DNA of 64,000 nucleotides from Chondrus crispus (lineage: Eukaryota > Rhodophyta > Florideophyceae > Gigartinales > Gigartinaceae), in NCBI RefSeq assembly GCF_000350225.1, contig NW_005178652.1:453992-517991 (forward strand), read 5' to 3'. This document shows positions 11,180 to 22,695 of the stretch, in pieces. Numbering within the stretch: the first letter of the stretch is position 1; each line of letters opens with the position of its first letter. The translations under genes and the position numbers were made by a program. The notes beneath the pieces are model-generated. The model saw only the letters and a list, made by a program, of their open reading frames with translations, was not told the origin of the DNA and searched no databases.

Positions 11180-12231
11180 TGTAGTGAAATACGCACCTGG
11201 AAAGGGGGGTGAAAAGAAAGGAAAACATTTGGATATGAAAAGTAGTCCGGGTTTGGGGGACACACGTGTGAATAATTGCACAGTTTCAATTTTTAATTAT
11301 TTTATTTTATTTAGTTAATTAGTTGGCATTAATTTTGCTGACACTAGATTAGATCTAGGATCTAGCGCCGCGAGCTACTGTACTGGCTCCGGCGGGGCGA
11401 TATATACCTTAGCCCTCTGACGACCAAGTCAGTAAAGGTAACCCGAGTTGCCGGAGTTGAATGTCGCCTTGGTCGAAGTCCGTCTCTACCAAGACGCTCC
11501 CTTTTACCTAAGCCTACGGCATCCTCTATCGCTCGGGGTTCCCTTTTCTCTTTCTTTTATTTCCCTATCCTTTTCTATCTCTAATTCTACCTATTTTTCC
11601 CTTATCTTGTGTTGGTGCCATCGGCCTCGGTTGCGACCGAACCTGTGTAAGTGTTTCGAGCCATCGGGCGGCACAGTTGACGTAGCGCTGCTACAGTGAC
11701 CCATTTTCCGACGGAAACCGTTGCAACGACGTCTCCCTCGAAGGGTTCCGTCGTATTATGAGCCAGTGTTGGTACCATCGGTGTCGGTTGCGACCGAACC
11801 GGTGTAGGTGTTTCGAGCCATCGGGCGGCACAGTTGACGTAGCGCTGCTACTTTCATTTCATCTCGTCGGGCTGCGTTGCGACGCCCCCGTCGAAGGCCT
11901 TGTCGCGTTACAAGGTGTCGAAGAAGCTCAACGAGCATTGGCCTTACAACGCAGTGGAATCGGGGTATCTACGTACGCGCCCCACCCCACACTCGTCGAG
12001 CAATTCTCTTCGCAAGTCTCTACCACACCGATCCCGGGCCGGGCTATTTCTCTGTGCCCCCCCCCCATCAGGGATCCGAGCTACTACGAGTCGCAAGCTC
12101 GTTTAAACGGAGAAGGGAGAGTCGGACACTCCGTAGCGCTGTGCCATCGGCATTTCTTCTTTTTGTTGCTGTTGTTGTTTTTGCTGGACCATCGGACCGC
12201 GGTCTCTGCCCGACAGGCGCATTGCAATACA
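11180..12231 (+). repeat. 3' LTR of copy 1 (1052 bp)
   Basis: It begins TGTAGTGAAAT and ends ATTGCAATACA; in other copies the ends are TGTAGTGCAAT and ATTGCACTACA, an 11-bp terminal inverted repeat. It shares the block around 11340-11480 with the LTRs at 25435, 34875 and 57748. An internal unit of about 156 bp is present twice, each ending in GTAGCGCTGCTAC (11683-11695 and 11839-11851). Near the 3' end there is a (TTG)n-rich stretch at about 12150-12185. A putative target duplication (GTTGT) would start at 12232; its partner is outside the window. Confidence 0.85.
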
Positions 12232-13772
12232 GTTGTGCGCGGGGTTGGAGCTTGGTTTTTGGTGCAGCGTTGGTCACGTACCCGTGTTGACCGAAGGGTA
12301 GTAGGGTGGTGATGTTAACTGGTGTGGCGGACCAGAGGCGTTCTGGGAGTTGTATGTAGGAGCGATGGGGTGTGTGGTTGTATTTGTCTATGTAGTCGCT
12401 AGCAGCGTATTCCCAGAATTGTGGTGGCATGTCTGAGGAGGACAGTGCCGCGCGGACGTGGTCAAAGATTGTGCGGTTGGCTCTCTCGGCAAGGGCGTTT
12501 TCTTGCGGGGTGTGGGGGATGGTGGTGTGTAGGGTGATGTGTTGGTGAGCATAGTAGGCGCGGAGGTCATGTGAGATGTACTCTTTGGCGTTGTCGCTTG
12601 TGCCATGACGGACCGTGTGTCCGTGCAGGGGTTTGATCGAAGCTAAAATAAATTTGACATCGAGGGCGGCCAGCGTTCGTGTTGGGTGGAAGGAAGCAAA
12701 GAGTTTGCGGCTGCGTTCATCTATGAAAGTTATCACGTAGAGGTTGTTGTTGGAGGTGAGAGGTGCGATGGGGCCACACATGTCGGTGTGAATGTGTTGG
12801 CCGGGGGGGCCTGGCGAGGGTGGATGTGGAATGGAGAGTGGGAATTCTTTGCGACAAGACGTCCGGTGCACGTGAGGCGGGGTGGTGGGAACTTGAGGGT
12901 TGAAGGTAGTCCGGGGGCTGGGTTGTGTGTAGCCACGTATTGTAATGTTTTTGGGTGTATGTGGCCCAGCTTGAGATGGAAGTTGTGGTGGGTGAGGTCG
13001 GAGGCGGAGGGGCGTTTGGTGAGAGGGGGCGGTGGTGGTTGACGGGGTTTCAGGGGTGTTTTTGAGGATGGTGCCGAGTGTTTGATCATTGAGGAGTGTT
13101 AACGGAGAAGCCGAAGACTGTTGGGGGGATTGCTGTTTGTGGGGGAGGAGCAGAGGATCGGGTTTTAGAGGATTGGAAGTATGATGTGATGGGTGGGGGG
13201 GCTTCATGAGGTTGCCATGTGTAATTGGGGGATGTGGAAGAGGAGAATATCTGGACAGGGTAGAGTCCTCGTCGTAATTTGGCGGTGGCGATGATGGAGG
13301 AGGAGGTCGGGGGTGGGAGGGGACGGCAAATGTATGCCTTGTCTTTTTGAAAAATTGTGTCAACGTGTGTGGATAGTTGTGTTATAGAGAGGAGATTGTG
13401 TTTGATATGGGTTGTCACGATGGATCGGAGGACTGGGATGAAGGCTGAGCGGGCCGGTGGAGGGTTGGTGCGTGGGTGTAGAGTCACGGGTCCCTGATGA
13501 TATATGGGTGAGGGGGAGCCGTTAGCGGTTGAAGTTGAGCGATAGGAGGGTGGCATGTGGGGTGGTGCAGTGCGGAGGTGTGTAGGAAATGCAGCGGAGT
13601 CAAGTACGTACGATGTGGGGGGTGACTGCTGGATTGGGTCGAGTTCGGTGTTCCACTTGGTGTGGTGGGTTTGTAGGGCGAGTGGGGGCTTGTTGCCAGT
13701 TGGCGTGGGCGGCGGTGCGAGGACGGTGGTGTAGTGTTGGTGGACTGCACTGTGGTGGACATTATCACGCAT
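12232..13772 (-). pseudogene. pol: Copia A protease to integrase, frameshifted and truncated
   Basis: The first frame (13772-13086) carries the copia protease motif YVLDSAA, with its Asp codon at 13601-13599, and a HNLLSITQLS segment typical of the stretch before copia integrase. Near 13280 the frame changes to 13363-12232. That frame has the integrase core: HTDMCGPI (first Asp), TSDNAKEY (second Asp) and PQENALAERANRT (Glu), followed by MPPQFWEYA and NHTPHRSY. A proline-rich spacer lies between. The frame ends at the junction with the copy 1 LTR; residues after 12231 belong to the LTR. The triad looks intact, but the gene is truncated. Confidence 0.85.
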
Positions 13773-14543
13773 TTTGGATATGCATTCGTCGTTGTCACGC
13801 GACGTTGTGCCGTGGTAGAAGCACCATTTGCCGGGCCAGTGGTTGGGGCGGCGGGCATTTCGGGTGCCGCGAGGCGTGTTGTATTGGCGCGGCGGTCCGG
13901 GGTGAGGTGGGTGTGCTTGGTTGGCGAGGTGCGGTGTTTGCCTGGACAGGAAATTTTCTGCGTGAAGGAGGTGTGCCTATATTTGTTCGATAGGCAGGAA
14001 ACTGGATTGAGCGTGGAGGGTCAGGGCGATCGAGTTGTAATCCGGGTGATCACGTGAGCCATCGAGTAAGAACTGTGCAGCGGTGCCTTTATCCTGCATG
14101 CCGGGGTAGTTGACGGCACGCATCCGGGTCCGTATGTTTTTGTGAATTGTAAGGTATTTGAGCTTAGGTGTTCCGGGTTTCAGGGTGGTCTCGCGAGCGA
14201 GGGCGCTCAGGAGATAGGGGGCATTGCTGGAGATGGCTGTGGGGATCTGGTGGAGCCTGTTGCGCAAATCGTGAGGAGCGAGAAGAAGATCTGGGTCAGA
14301 GAGAAGAGATTGAACTTATTCGGAGAGGCTGCGGAAGAAAAGCGCCAAGGCAAGAATTTTCTTGCGGGTGAAGGGGCGGATGTCTGCCGGTTTGGTGGGG
14401 AGGGGTGCGTTGATGTCCAGATGTTCGTCACAATTGTTGATAGAGGCCACGAGGATTAAGTTGTTGTGCCAGTAGCTGAAATCAGTGAGTGTCAGTTGAG
14501 TGACAGAGATGCGTGGGCTGTCGGGCGTGGGGGAGAGATCCAT
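13773..14543 (-). pseudogene. gag: Copia A Gag remnant
   Basis: The start at 14543 opens with a copia-Gag-like N-terminus (LTLTDFSYWHNNLILVASINN region, shortened here). It continues in another frame at 14267-13977 (HKNIRTRMRAVNYPGMQDKGTAAQFLL). Several frame changes are needed. A possible zinc-knuckle-like region near 13800-13900 is not clean. The Gag assignment rests on its position before a copia protease and on the general pattern. Confidence 0.55.
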
Positions 14544-16640
14544 GTTGGGGGGATGGTTGGTGGGGTTTGTTGACTTGTGGGGGGGTAGTAGGTCAGGGAT
14601 GAGGGAGTCTTAGGGGGATGAATGGTTGACGTGGGGGGGTGGATCGGCCGTGGGCCGGTTGGGATGCTTGTGTGATGTGATGATCGGCCGTGGTCTGGTT
14701 GGGAGAGGGTTGATGGAAAATGGGTGAAGAGGGTGGGCAGTTGCGGCGAAAAAAGGAAAAGGGCTTATAACCTGTAGGAGAGACTCAAGACCTTGGTCGT
14801 GCTTACTGAGGGAAGGAGTGACGACGGTGATAAATACTGTGAAGGGGCTATATACATTGTAAGATTCGACAAGTACATCTGAGGTGAACAGAGTTAAGGG
14901 TGGGGGTTTAGTTCAGCTCTTTATTACAGGGCGTATTCTCTATAGTGCGTACTTTATTAATACATTTACGTTAACTGTGCGTTTTTCAGCCCAATCCACG
15001 GATTCTGGGACGTGTACAAGTGTACGCTGGGCATACTAGCAATGAGACGGAAGAGAGACCTGCAAACCATGAATTTAACGCACAAGACAGCGGTGCCAAA
15101 GGCAGTCGAGGGCTTATGCCGTGCTAAGCGTACCCTTTATGAATTCAATCACGACGAGACCAAAGGGAGCGGCCCTTTTGAAACAAATTGGAAGAATTTA
15201 GTGGAAAATACCATTTCGTTCGTCCCCATTTACGGTTTTTCCCTCTTTGGAACAAATAAAGAACCCTCAGCCACATATCTTAAAAGCGACACCATGTGAA
15301 ACTTCAACGCAAAATAGAAAATAAACCTATCACGCGGCCAGAACAAGTATTTTTTGTCCGTGTACACACGATTTTTATATGCGGGTGAAGACTCATCCCG
15401 GGGGCTAGCGAGCGTCCTGACAGTGTAATGACAGTATGCCGAGCGTCGCCGTCCGTCTCATAAGCCCCTTCTTCCAGACCACCATCAACGATCTGGGGCA
15501 TGTCTATTGCTCTTTCCCGCCCAGCCCCGTTCCGCCCTGTATCCCTCGCTACTCTTCTCTACATGTTTATTGCTCTTTATTGTTTTCTCTTTCTGTTTCT
15601 TTGTTCTAGAGTTACATTTCACGTACTTCTACACATACACTAGCGTACAGTACCCGACTAGCAGGTATCTTTGGGCTTAAGTAAAATCAGACACAGAACT
15701 CGTCTTCTGCCAAAACGTTTGTAATGGTCATGGTATCATTTTGGACCTCTTTATTGGACATGATTTGAAACAAAAAATTGATGTCACGTCACTCAGGTCA
15801 CACCACCATCTCGCAACTCAATGTTGATGAGGAAGACGTCTCGCTTGAACTTTCTCCTTCTCAATAAGCTGCCGTTCCTTTAGGGTTTTCTTTCCAACCA
15901 TTAAAGCTTCGGTAGTCATCCTCGCTAGCTTTGCCTGCCTACACATACATTCGTCATTAATTTTTTAGCGTAGTTGAATAGCCGCAAGACGACGCCTCAA
16001 TACTTTCTGCTCTGCTTCATTCATCCCGATTTCATGCCTTCTCTTCCGGCGGTTGGTACCGCTCGTCATGTTGAGATGGTGGAGGAAAGGTTTGGAAAGT
16101 CTCGTAACTCGTTCGGCATAAAGGACAATGCCATTGAATTGTGAAATGAGGTCCTCAGAGCGATACGATGGAGAGGCCTCGGCACTGTTTGATGTCAATT
16201 AGGCTGGCGTGTTTGTTAAAAAGCCCTCCAAGCTCACAGTTGGGTGCTCTGAATCCATTTATTTAATTTGTTTTTATATCGAACAATCACATTTCGCCAC
16301 ATTTGCAGTTTAAAGTGACAGCGCAAAGGCGATGAAGTCCATACTCTTGTAAAATTATTATAATTCGGAAACCCCCCTTGTTGCCACATTAGAAACCTGC
16401 TTCACAATTTCCGCCCCCTCTTTACTGTAGATATGGAAACCGCCAGACGCCGTTTGTAGAGCATTTCAAGTCTTATTACAGTTTGTGAGCTTTGCTGTTA
16501 GTTCTTTCTTTAGTGCGAGACGTCAACAATGCGTTTTGGGGGGTCTGGCGCGGAGGTGCACTAGTGAGGGGGTCCAATGGAGACCAGACTGGTGTACTGG
16601 TTCACCAAAAGATCAACCGACAAAGATTTTACAAGTGGCA
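14544..16640. other. Interval without recognisable gene
   Basis: The 5' non-coding part and LTR of copia A are expected here, but I found no confident LTR ends. T/A-rich sequence occupies 14930-15000 and 15540-15960. An ORF of 95 codons at 15012-15299 (+) has no supporting features. No RNA gene was recognised. Confidence 0.5.
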
Positions 16641-16751
16641 GTCATTGATTGTACGCTTTAAATATAACAGCGTGCGCGTTGGGAATGGCCTCAACGTCCG
16701 TATAGGTTCTGAATGGAACTACACTCCCCCCACACGCGTGGGTAGCGTGTC

Positions 16752-17506
16752 TCAGATGTCCTGTCCCGCTATGTACTCCTTGTGTGCGCGATAGAGGGTC
16801 GTTTTGAGGGGGGTGAGGATGTCGGCGTATTGGCTTGATGACGGTATCCTCCATACTTGCCATTTTCCCTTCTGTACCATATCGTGGAAATAATGATATC
16901 TCACATCAACGCATTTTCTCGTTTTCATCGCTCCCATGCTCTTCGCCATTGTCACCGCTGCTGTGTTGTCCACATACAGCGTGGGCGAGCTGGTGGGGAG
17001 TTGTATTTCGGGGACGAGGTTGCGCAGCTAGAGTGTAAATGCCGTTGTTTCGGCAAGGGTGATGTCCTCCGCCTTGCATGTTCTGAAGGCGACGCCCGGT
17101 TGTTGCTTCTCTAGCAATTGGACGGGAGCTCCGTTGACGAGCGTCACCATGCCGGTGATCGATTTCCGGCTTGTCTCATCGTTTGAATAATCGGCGTCTG
17201 AGTATGCATGGATGGTGATATCACGCTGGTTGCTGGCGGGCATGAGAATACCTTCGTCGCGTGTACTTTGGAGGTACTGAGCGATTCGTTGCAGCAAATC
17301 GCTGCTGCGTTTTTTGTTGGTTTCTTCGGCGCGCATGCGACCGTGGTTGCTGCGAAAGCGATGTCGGGGCGCGCGCTATCCGCGATGTACCGAATTTCGC
17401 CAACCGTTTTGCCGTAGATATTGGCTATATCCGTGCCCCTCTCCTCTTGGTCGGTGAAGGTCCATGTTTTATGCCGCCGGGGTACGGTGTGGACCGTCGA
17501 TTGCAC
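16752..17506 (-). pseudogene. pol: Copia B RNase H remnant
   Basis: Pieces in overlapping frames show the typical copia sequence: GEIRYIADSARPDIAFA, then HAYSDADYSNDETSRKSITG, then MDNTAAVTMAKSMGAMKTRKCVDVRYHYFHDM and SSQYADILT (each shown only in part). Order and spacing agree with copia RNase H. Frame changes occur near 17040 and 17330. Confidence 0.8.
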
Positions 17507-18172
17507 CCTGTTTGGGCAAGGAGTGTTACCACGCTGCCGATGTGGGACGGTTGGGAAATGTTTATTCCCTCAGGGACGTATCGAATATTCCAGTCGAGGT
17601 AAATGGTCCGTCGTCCCATTTGTTTCACTGTATATTTTTGCAGAAGGGATTTTGTTGTGGCGATGGGAAAAAATAGTGCATGCTTATTCCAACGATGAGC
17701 GTGCGTTTCGCTTCTGTTTTAGTAAAGAGAGACGTTCCGGACGCATTTGCATGTACCCGTTGCGTTTGAGGTGCTCGTGTAATTTTAGTACTGCAAATGC
17801 TGGCGGCGGCGAGTGTGCCGTACCCATTGCCTTTGAGTTGCCCGTGCGTGGCGGCGTGATTGTAAGATCCGTTTAAACATTTGTGGCTGCCATACGAAGT
17901 CGTGCTTGATTGCCTCGGGGAGGTTTGCGCCAGAGATGTCCAAATGTTCGACCTCCATGTTGCGTGATGCGGCGTTGGCAAAAAGGGTGCGGATGGTGGT
18001 TCGGTCGGCCATGTACGTTCCTGTCTTGTCGGTTTCGTAGTGTGTGCCGTTTCATTCTGTGTCTTCGTATGGAGCATCTTGCCTTTGTGCTTGGTGCCTG
18101 CATTATCGCTGTCGGGATAATGTCCTTGCAATTATTGCTGGCCGTCTGTGATTGCCAGTCCATTGTCTTCAT
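17425..18172 (-). pseudogene. pol: Copia B reverse transcriptase remnant
   Basis: A fragment at 18012-17785 contains TTIRTLFANAASRNMEVEHLDISGANL, which resembles the copia RT stretch ending in the DVKTAFLNG motif. A fragment at 17628-17425 (LDWNIRYVPEGINISQ) matches the end of copia RT. The YVDD box was not found intact. Confidence 0.7.
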
Positions 18173-18657
18173 GTCTTCAAGCTGGTCGAGTTCTTTGTAG
18201 TGCGCCTTGGCCTATTTTGTGCGTCGGGTTATTTGCGGCCTTGTTTCAGCGTTTTTTGGGGGCGCTGTAGTGTGTGGATCGTCATTGGTATCTTTGTTGC
18301 CCGGGAGAGTTTTTTCTCGGTGTGATATTTGCTCTGTATACTTCTATTGTGCTTGTGCAGGGGTCATTCTGTTGGTGGTACGCTCTGAAATCTGATGCTC
18401 TCATCTTCGTGAACCGTCGTGATTGGATGTTCTGTACGCAGATGTGTGTTTCGTCAAAAGCGTACACGTATATCATGTGAGCAGCTTTACTGTGGTGTTT
18501 GGGCATGTTTGCTTTTAGGATGCCGGTATAGCCAAGTTGGGCGAACGAGAGGGTTTTTCAGTTGCGGTCGCCGTTGGTACGATAGCGTGGGTGGGATGCC
18601 TTTAATCCCGTGGTGGTATGTGATGTTGTATTTAAATACAGCATCTTGTAAGGCATC

Positions 18658-19449
18658 CTAGCAATAGAATTCGTGAATTAGGCTGTGTGCGAGCGTTACA
18701 CGCACTTTGTCCATGAGGTTACGGTTGATTCGCTCTGCTAAAGCGATCTCCTGTGGTTTGTAGTGTGTTGTGGGGTGGTACTTGATTCCTCTTTGCTCAA
18801 GCTGTTCCTGGATTTGTTTGACGAGGTATTCTTTCGCGTTGTCCGTAACGGGGAGCCGCGGTTGCTGTTCTTTGTCGGTTGCAATTTTGTCGATGGCTTG
18901 AATGATGGTTTGTGGCACTTGTGCCCTGTTGTATATGAAGACCCATATGTATCGTGTGTGCGTGTCAACTACGGTGAGGAAGTAGTTGCGATTATGTTTT
19001 CAAGTCGGGTGAATGGGTCCGCAGACATCGGACGATTGGCTCTTGCCTTAGTGCGACGTGTGTGCAGTGCGCCTGTGCGGCCTGGTGGCCGTTTTGCCGT
19101 GAATGCATCCTGAACACGTCATGTGTGCGCTGGTGGCAGGCAGTTCTTTCGGGAGTTCAGGGAACAATTGGTGGCGTGACATATGTGCTATGGTCTTCGA
19201 GTTGGTGTGGTTGAGGCGTTTGTGCCGTTGTGCAATTTGCCGTTCTGCAGCAGTGTGCAATTTGGTTCGCGAGGGTGTAGCGGGTGTCCTCCGCAGTGTC
19301 GACGTTTGGTGTCGCGTAGTGTTGATAGGGATGTGATCACTGCGACGCTGTGGGGTGAGGGAAGTGTTGACGGTGCGGTCGGGATTTTTCTGCTGTGGGG
19401 TTGGCACGTGGTTTGTCGTGTGATGTTTAACGAGAGTGTGTTCGGGCAC
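18658..19449 (-). pseudogene. pol: Copia B GAG-pre-integrase and integrase core remnant
   Basis: The 19449-19048 piece has the His/Cys pattern of the GAG-pre-integrase domain (RLNHTNSKTIAHM ... CSGCIHGKTATR). The 18918-18658 piece has the second catalytic Asp in VTDNAKEY and the catalytic Glu in ALAERINRNLMDKVRV. The part between, with the first Asp, is scrambled by frameshifts. Confidence 0.75.
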
Positions 19450-19871
19450 CTTTGGCTGTCGCTTTGCGTTGAAGTCGATACTGTCCGGCTTGAAAGTGGG
19501 CTGTGAGATGAGGTGATGGTAGTTGTGTCGGTTTGTGGAGTCTGGCCTTGGTTCTTGAGAACGTTACGTGTCCGTGCGCGGTGAGGTCGTGCACAGAAAG
19601 CCGATTCTATTTGATTTTTGGGACGTGCACTGCCGGTATGAGGACGTTAATCTTCTTCTGCGTGATCGTGATTGCGCTCGTGTGTTATAGGGACGTGATG
19701 TTCGGTTGCGGTCGTAGTTAGTTCCGGTGCTGGGTCTCATACGCGCGTGGAGTCAAGCGGTATGTATGAGATTCGCGCCGGATTCTTTGATGAAGTTTTG
19801 CGTACCGTCGCTCGTGTCGTCGGGGGTTTTCAATTGTTCTTCCATTGCGTGCAAACGTTCGTGCAACTAGT

Positions 19872-20871
19872 TCATGAGGTTTGATGAGTCTTGCTGTGTG
19901 TCGCTGTTGGTGTTTGCGGTTTGCGCGCGTGCGAGGGTTTGTCGCTGCTTATATCTACGCACGTAGCATTGTTCAGTTTCGTGTGTGATGCTGCCGTGTA
20001 CAGTGCACCATAGACCTTTGTATGCTGCAGGTTTTTGCACGAGGGATTTCCGCTTGGGGCCCTCCTGTGTTGGGGTCTTGTCATGCTTTTACGCGGTGCT
20101 TTCGTGATGGGTTGTGTGTAAATTTGGGTTTGCATTGGCTGGACTCGTTGCAAATGGTTGATGAATCTGTCGATGGTCAGAGGTGGGTTGCCGCTCATGA
20201 TGATGACCAGTTGTCCCATGTCTGGATGAGGTGTGAGGCTCTGTATCATGTATCTTACTGTTGTACGTTCCAAATTGATGATCGGGTATTGAGCTACTTG
20301 CATTCTGTGTCTGATTTCCCCGTCTTTCTATACGTAGTCTTTAAGATCCTGACATGATTGGTACGTCGTTCTGCGAGCCTCTGCGTCGAGGAGCCCGTGG
20401 TTCTGTGTGGACGAGGTGTACACTGTACTACGTATGATGTGGCATATGGTTTGCGGTTCGTTCCAAAGGGGAGGGACGGGAGGATCTTGAGGACATCGTT
20501 GGTGAGGCTTTTGCATTAGAGCTTACGAGATCATGTCCGCATTTTGTTGGTTCTATGGGTCGTCCGTGGCGGGCTCTGTTGTTGTGTCCGGCGGTGCATT
20601 GAGAGGTTGTGCTGCGGTGATAGTGCGAGCGTAGATCTCAAGAGCGTCGCACCAGTACGTGAGTTTGCTGGTGGTGAGACGTGGGAGCTGTCTGGGTGCA
20701 GATGCTTGCGGACTTGCCATACTGTTGTGTAGTGCGAGGGATTAGAGAGCTGGGACGAAGTTTAGTGTGTTGCACGGGGTGGTGTTGGTCTCGCGGGTTT
20801 GTTGTAGTTGAGATAGGTTGTCTTGTGCTGCAGATCGGTTGCCAGTGGTAGTGTGTGTTGCCCATAACCAT
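19872..20871 (-). pseudogene. gag: Copia B Gag remnant
   Basis: Three pieces (20871-20638, 20516-20328, 20303-19872) lie upstream of the pol fragments. The 19872-20303 piece has a helical Gag-like stretch (MIQSLTPHPDMGQLVI, then TIDRFINHLQRV) that resembles the middle of copia Gag. The assignment depends mainly on order. Confidence 0.45.
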
Positions 20872-21177
20872 GTGCTGCCAAGACTGGTCCGATGCCTGCG
20901 ACCACGGATCGTGGCGGAGGCGACGGCGGTCTTATTTCCTATTCAGTAAATGATACTTTATTGGCATTTCCTCATCTGTAGCTAAGTCTTATCTGGATGG
21001 AACCACATTTATTCAATGTCTTTTTGAGCTATTGCTATCTCAGAGAACGTCCAGGTGTCAGGCTTGGACTGGATAGTGCGTTTCTGTGCTGTGAGAAGAC
21101 ATACGAGCGAGGATATCGATTGCTACAGAGGACCCTAATGCGTAACTCGCGCGTTGTCGGAGACTCATCTTCACGGT
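20872..21177. other. Interval with no recognised feature
   Basis: A/T-richer sequence between copia B and the non-LTR element. It may hold the 5' LTR of copia B, but no ends could be fixed. Confidence 0.4.
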
Positions 21178-21712
21178 TCAATACGAACAGTGCCTGCGGG
21201 GAGATTTTTTTCGGGCTCGAGATTCCGTGATGGTCTTCGTGCTGTCGGAGCATGCGCCCAAAGCGACCAAGGTAATAAGGGCAAAGTGCCTGTCCACAGC
21301 GGGGATGGGAGCGTCACTTGACAGGTGCATGTCATTGCGAAAGGTGCGGTGTATGGCCTTCCTTTTTGAAATATCCCCGGCTTCAGCGGCGACTGCAGGT
21401 TGCTGTGCGGATTGACAGATTACATTGGAAACGTAAGGGCTGCGTACGGTCACATCGTATGCCGTGGACTTATCAGGAAGATTTACAGGAGGAAGAGATC
21501 CGGGTTGGATGAGTATATCGGCGGGACGGAGATCCAGGTTGGATGAGTACATCGGCGGGACGGACGGTGTTCCGTATTTGGAATGAGAAAAGTAACTTCA
21601 AGGGTGCATGCGTAGCCAACAGCACGGAAGGCGTAGTTAGCGAGTTCGTGGCGAAGTGTATTGTGCAGGTGGGTGATGCCAAATCCATTTCGACAGTGAG
21701 TGGCATCGTCAC
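21178..21712 (-). pseudogene. C-terminal endonuclease-like region of the non-LTR element
   Basis: Two overlapping pieces contain RPADILIQPGS ... AYDVTVRSP ... KRK, which resembles the (P)D...(D/E)xK layout of restriction-like endonucleases at the C-terminus of some non-LTR retrotransposons. The 34-bp duplication at 21497-21564 copies the RPAD motif and breaks the frame. The resemblance is by eye and weak at the level of single residues. Confidence 0.45.
21497..21564. repeat. 34-bp tandem duplication
   Basis: Copy one is 21497-21530 and copy two 21531-21564, differing at two positions. Both begin GATCC and end GGGACGGA. The unit length is not a multiple of 3, so it shifts the frame of the nuclease-like region. 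Confidence 0.9.
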
Positions 21713-22695
21713 CTCGCTAGTCCATGACCTTGCTGCAGTAAGAGCAACGCAGTGGGGTAATCGAATCAGGGTAGAATGGGATATCTAGATGTCGGCGGGG
21801 CGTAATGGGCCGCGTACTGCATCCCAGTACGTGAGTAACGAGGGAGGGGTCTGTTATGAGGAATGAATAGGCGCCAGGTGATAACAGGGAGTGATATCAT
21901 AATCTTTTCGAACCGACATGCTACAGTGGTCCATTGGGTTTGGGTGGGCTATCCAAGAGTTTTGTTCCCAGAAACGTCGCGAAGCTGCAGCATGAGTGAC
22001 CTGAAATAAAAAATGGTGAGTTCCTTCAGGTCCATTTGCGAGTGCTGTAGGTTCGTATTAACCAAGGTCATAGTTTTCGCAACAAGGGCACAGTATGGAA
22101 TAAGCGGGGGTTTGTCAACGGGAGGTGGCTCTGGTATGAGTGTGCGGAGTTACCGATGGGCCGAACTGGGGTAGCGAGAGAGATAGAGGTCGTCGTGGCC
22201 TTGTAGGCTGAAAGATGTCTACGTGAGAGGCAGGAGGCATATGAGGCGTTTACCAGCGGCTGCATGGCTACAAACCCCTGGCCGGTAAAGCAGAAAGGGA
22301 GGCTTTTTTGGTTGTTTTCCGATGGAGAAAGAGGAACATTGTTCATTTTTGAATGGGATCGGAGATGAGTTTCGTCAAATGTCTTGGCAAAGGGCATTGA
22401 AAAACGTGGCGGTATCAGTCGGAATAGGTGTTGTACTCGTCAAGCAGAGGCAAACAGGCACACATGCCTTGTAAGTGAAATTTGATTCGTGCTTCAGGAA
22501 GTTCTTGAAGTAGATTGAGTGTGCCGTTCCAATAATGCAATTTCTTGCCGATATGGCCTTTGCTGTAGTTTGAGGTTCATATCGGTGTTCCTAGGATTTC
22601 AATTCCTGCGGCCGAGATCTGTTCTCGCAGAAGGCGAGAAGAAAGCGCTGTGATAGTGGTAGCCTCATTTGACGTCATGTATGCTCGCGTGTTGG

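Larger units (their letters stand above)
1..12231 (+). mobile_element. Ty3/gypsy chromodomain retrotransposon, copy 1 (5' end outside window)
   Basis: Order on the plus strand is Gag, PR-RT-RNase H-INT-chromodomain, a long 3' region, an antisense gene, a polypurine tract and the 3' LTR. The 5' LTR and about 220 N-terminal Gag codons lie left of the window, judged against copy 3. Full length would be about 14 kb, matching copy 3 once its internal insertion is subtracted. The 3' LTR ends at 12231 inside a copia integrase reading frame, so copy 1 inserted into copia A. Lesions include a stop at the end of gag, a 5-nt insertion near 1845, a 1-nt loss near 3530 and a stop at 4181-4183. Confidence 0.9.
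12232..14543 (-). mobile_element. Copia retrotransposon A, 3' part removed by insertion of copy 1
   Basis: On the minus strand the order is Gag, protease, GAG-pre-integrase and integrase. The integrase frame runs straight into the end of the copy 1 LTR at 12231/12232, exactly in its KLxPRA motif. The RT and RNase H half should therefore lie left of the window, beyond copy 1. No LTR of this element was recognised between 14544 and 15000. Confidence 0.8.
16640..20871 (-). mobile_element. Decayed copia retrotransposon B
   Basis: Fragments in several minus-strand frames follow the copia order from high to low coordinate: Gag, GAG-pre-integrase, integrase, RT, RNase H. Many stops and frameshifts show that it is old. 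It differs in sequence from copia A and copia C. LTRs were not recognised. Confidence 0.75.

Noticed and set aside
11180-12231. 5' LTR of a rightward element
   Set aside because: What follows is a copia integrase on the opposite strand, and a polypurine tract precedes it, so it is the 3' LTR of copy 1.
12686-13042. Gly/Arg-rich plus-strand ORF
   Set aside because: It is the complement of the copia A polyprotein.
15012-15299. 95-codon plus-strand ORF
   Set aside because: No motif, no homologous copy in the window and no supporting context.
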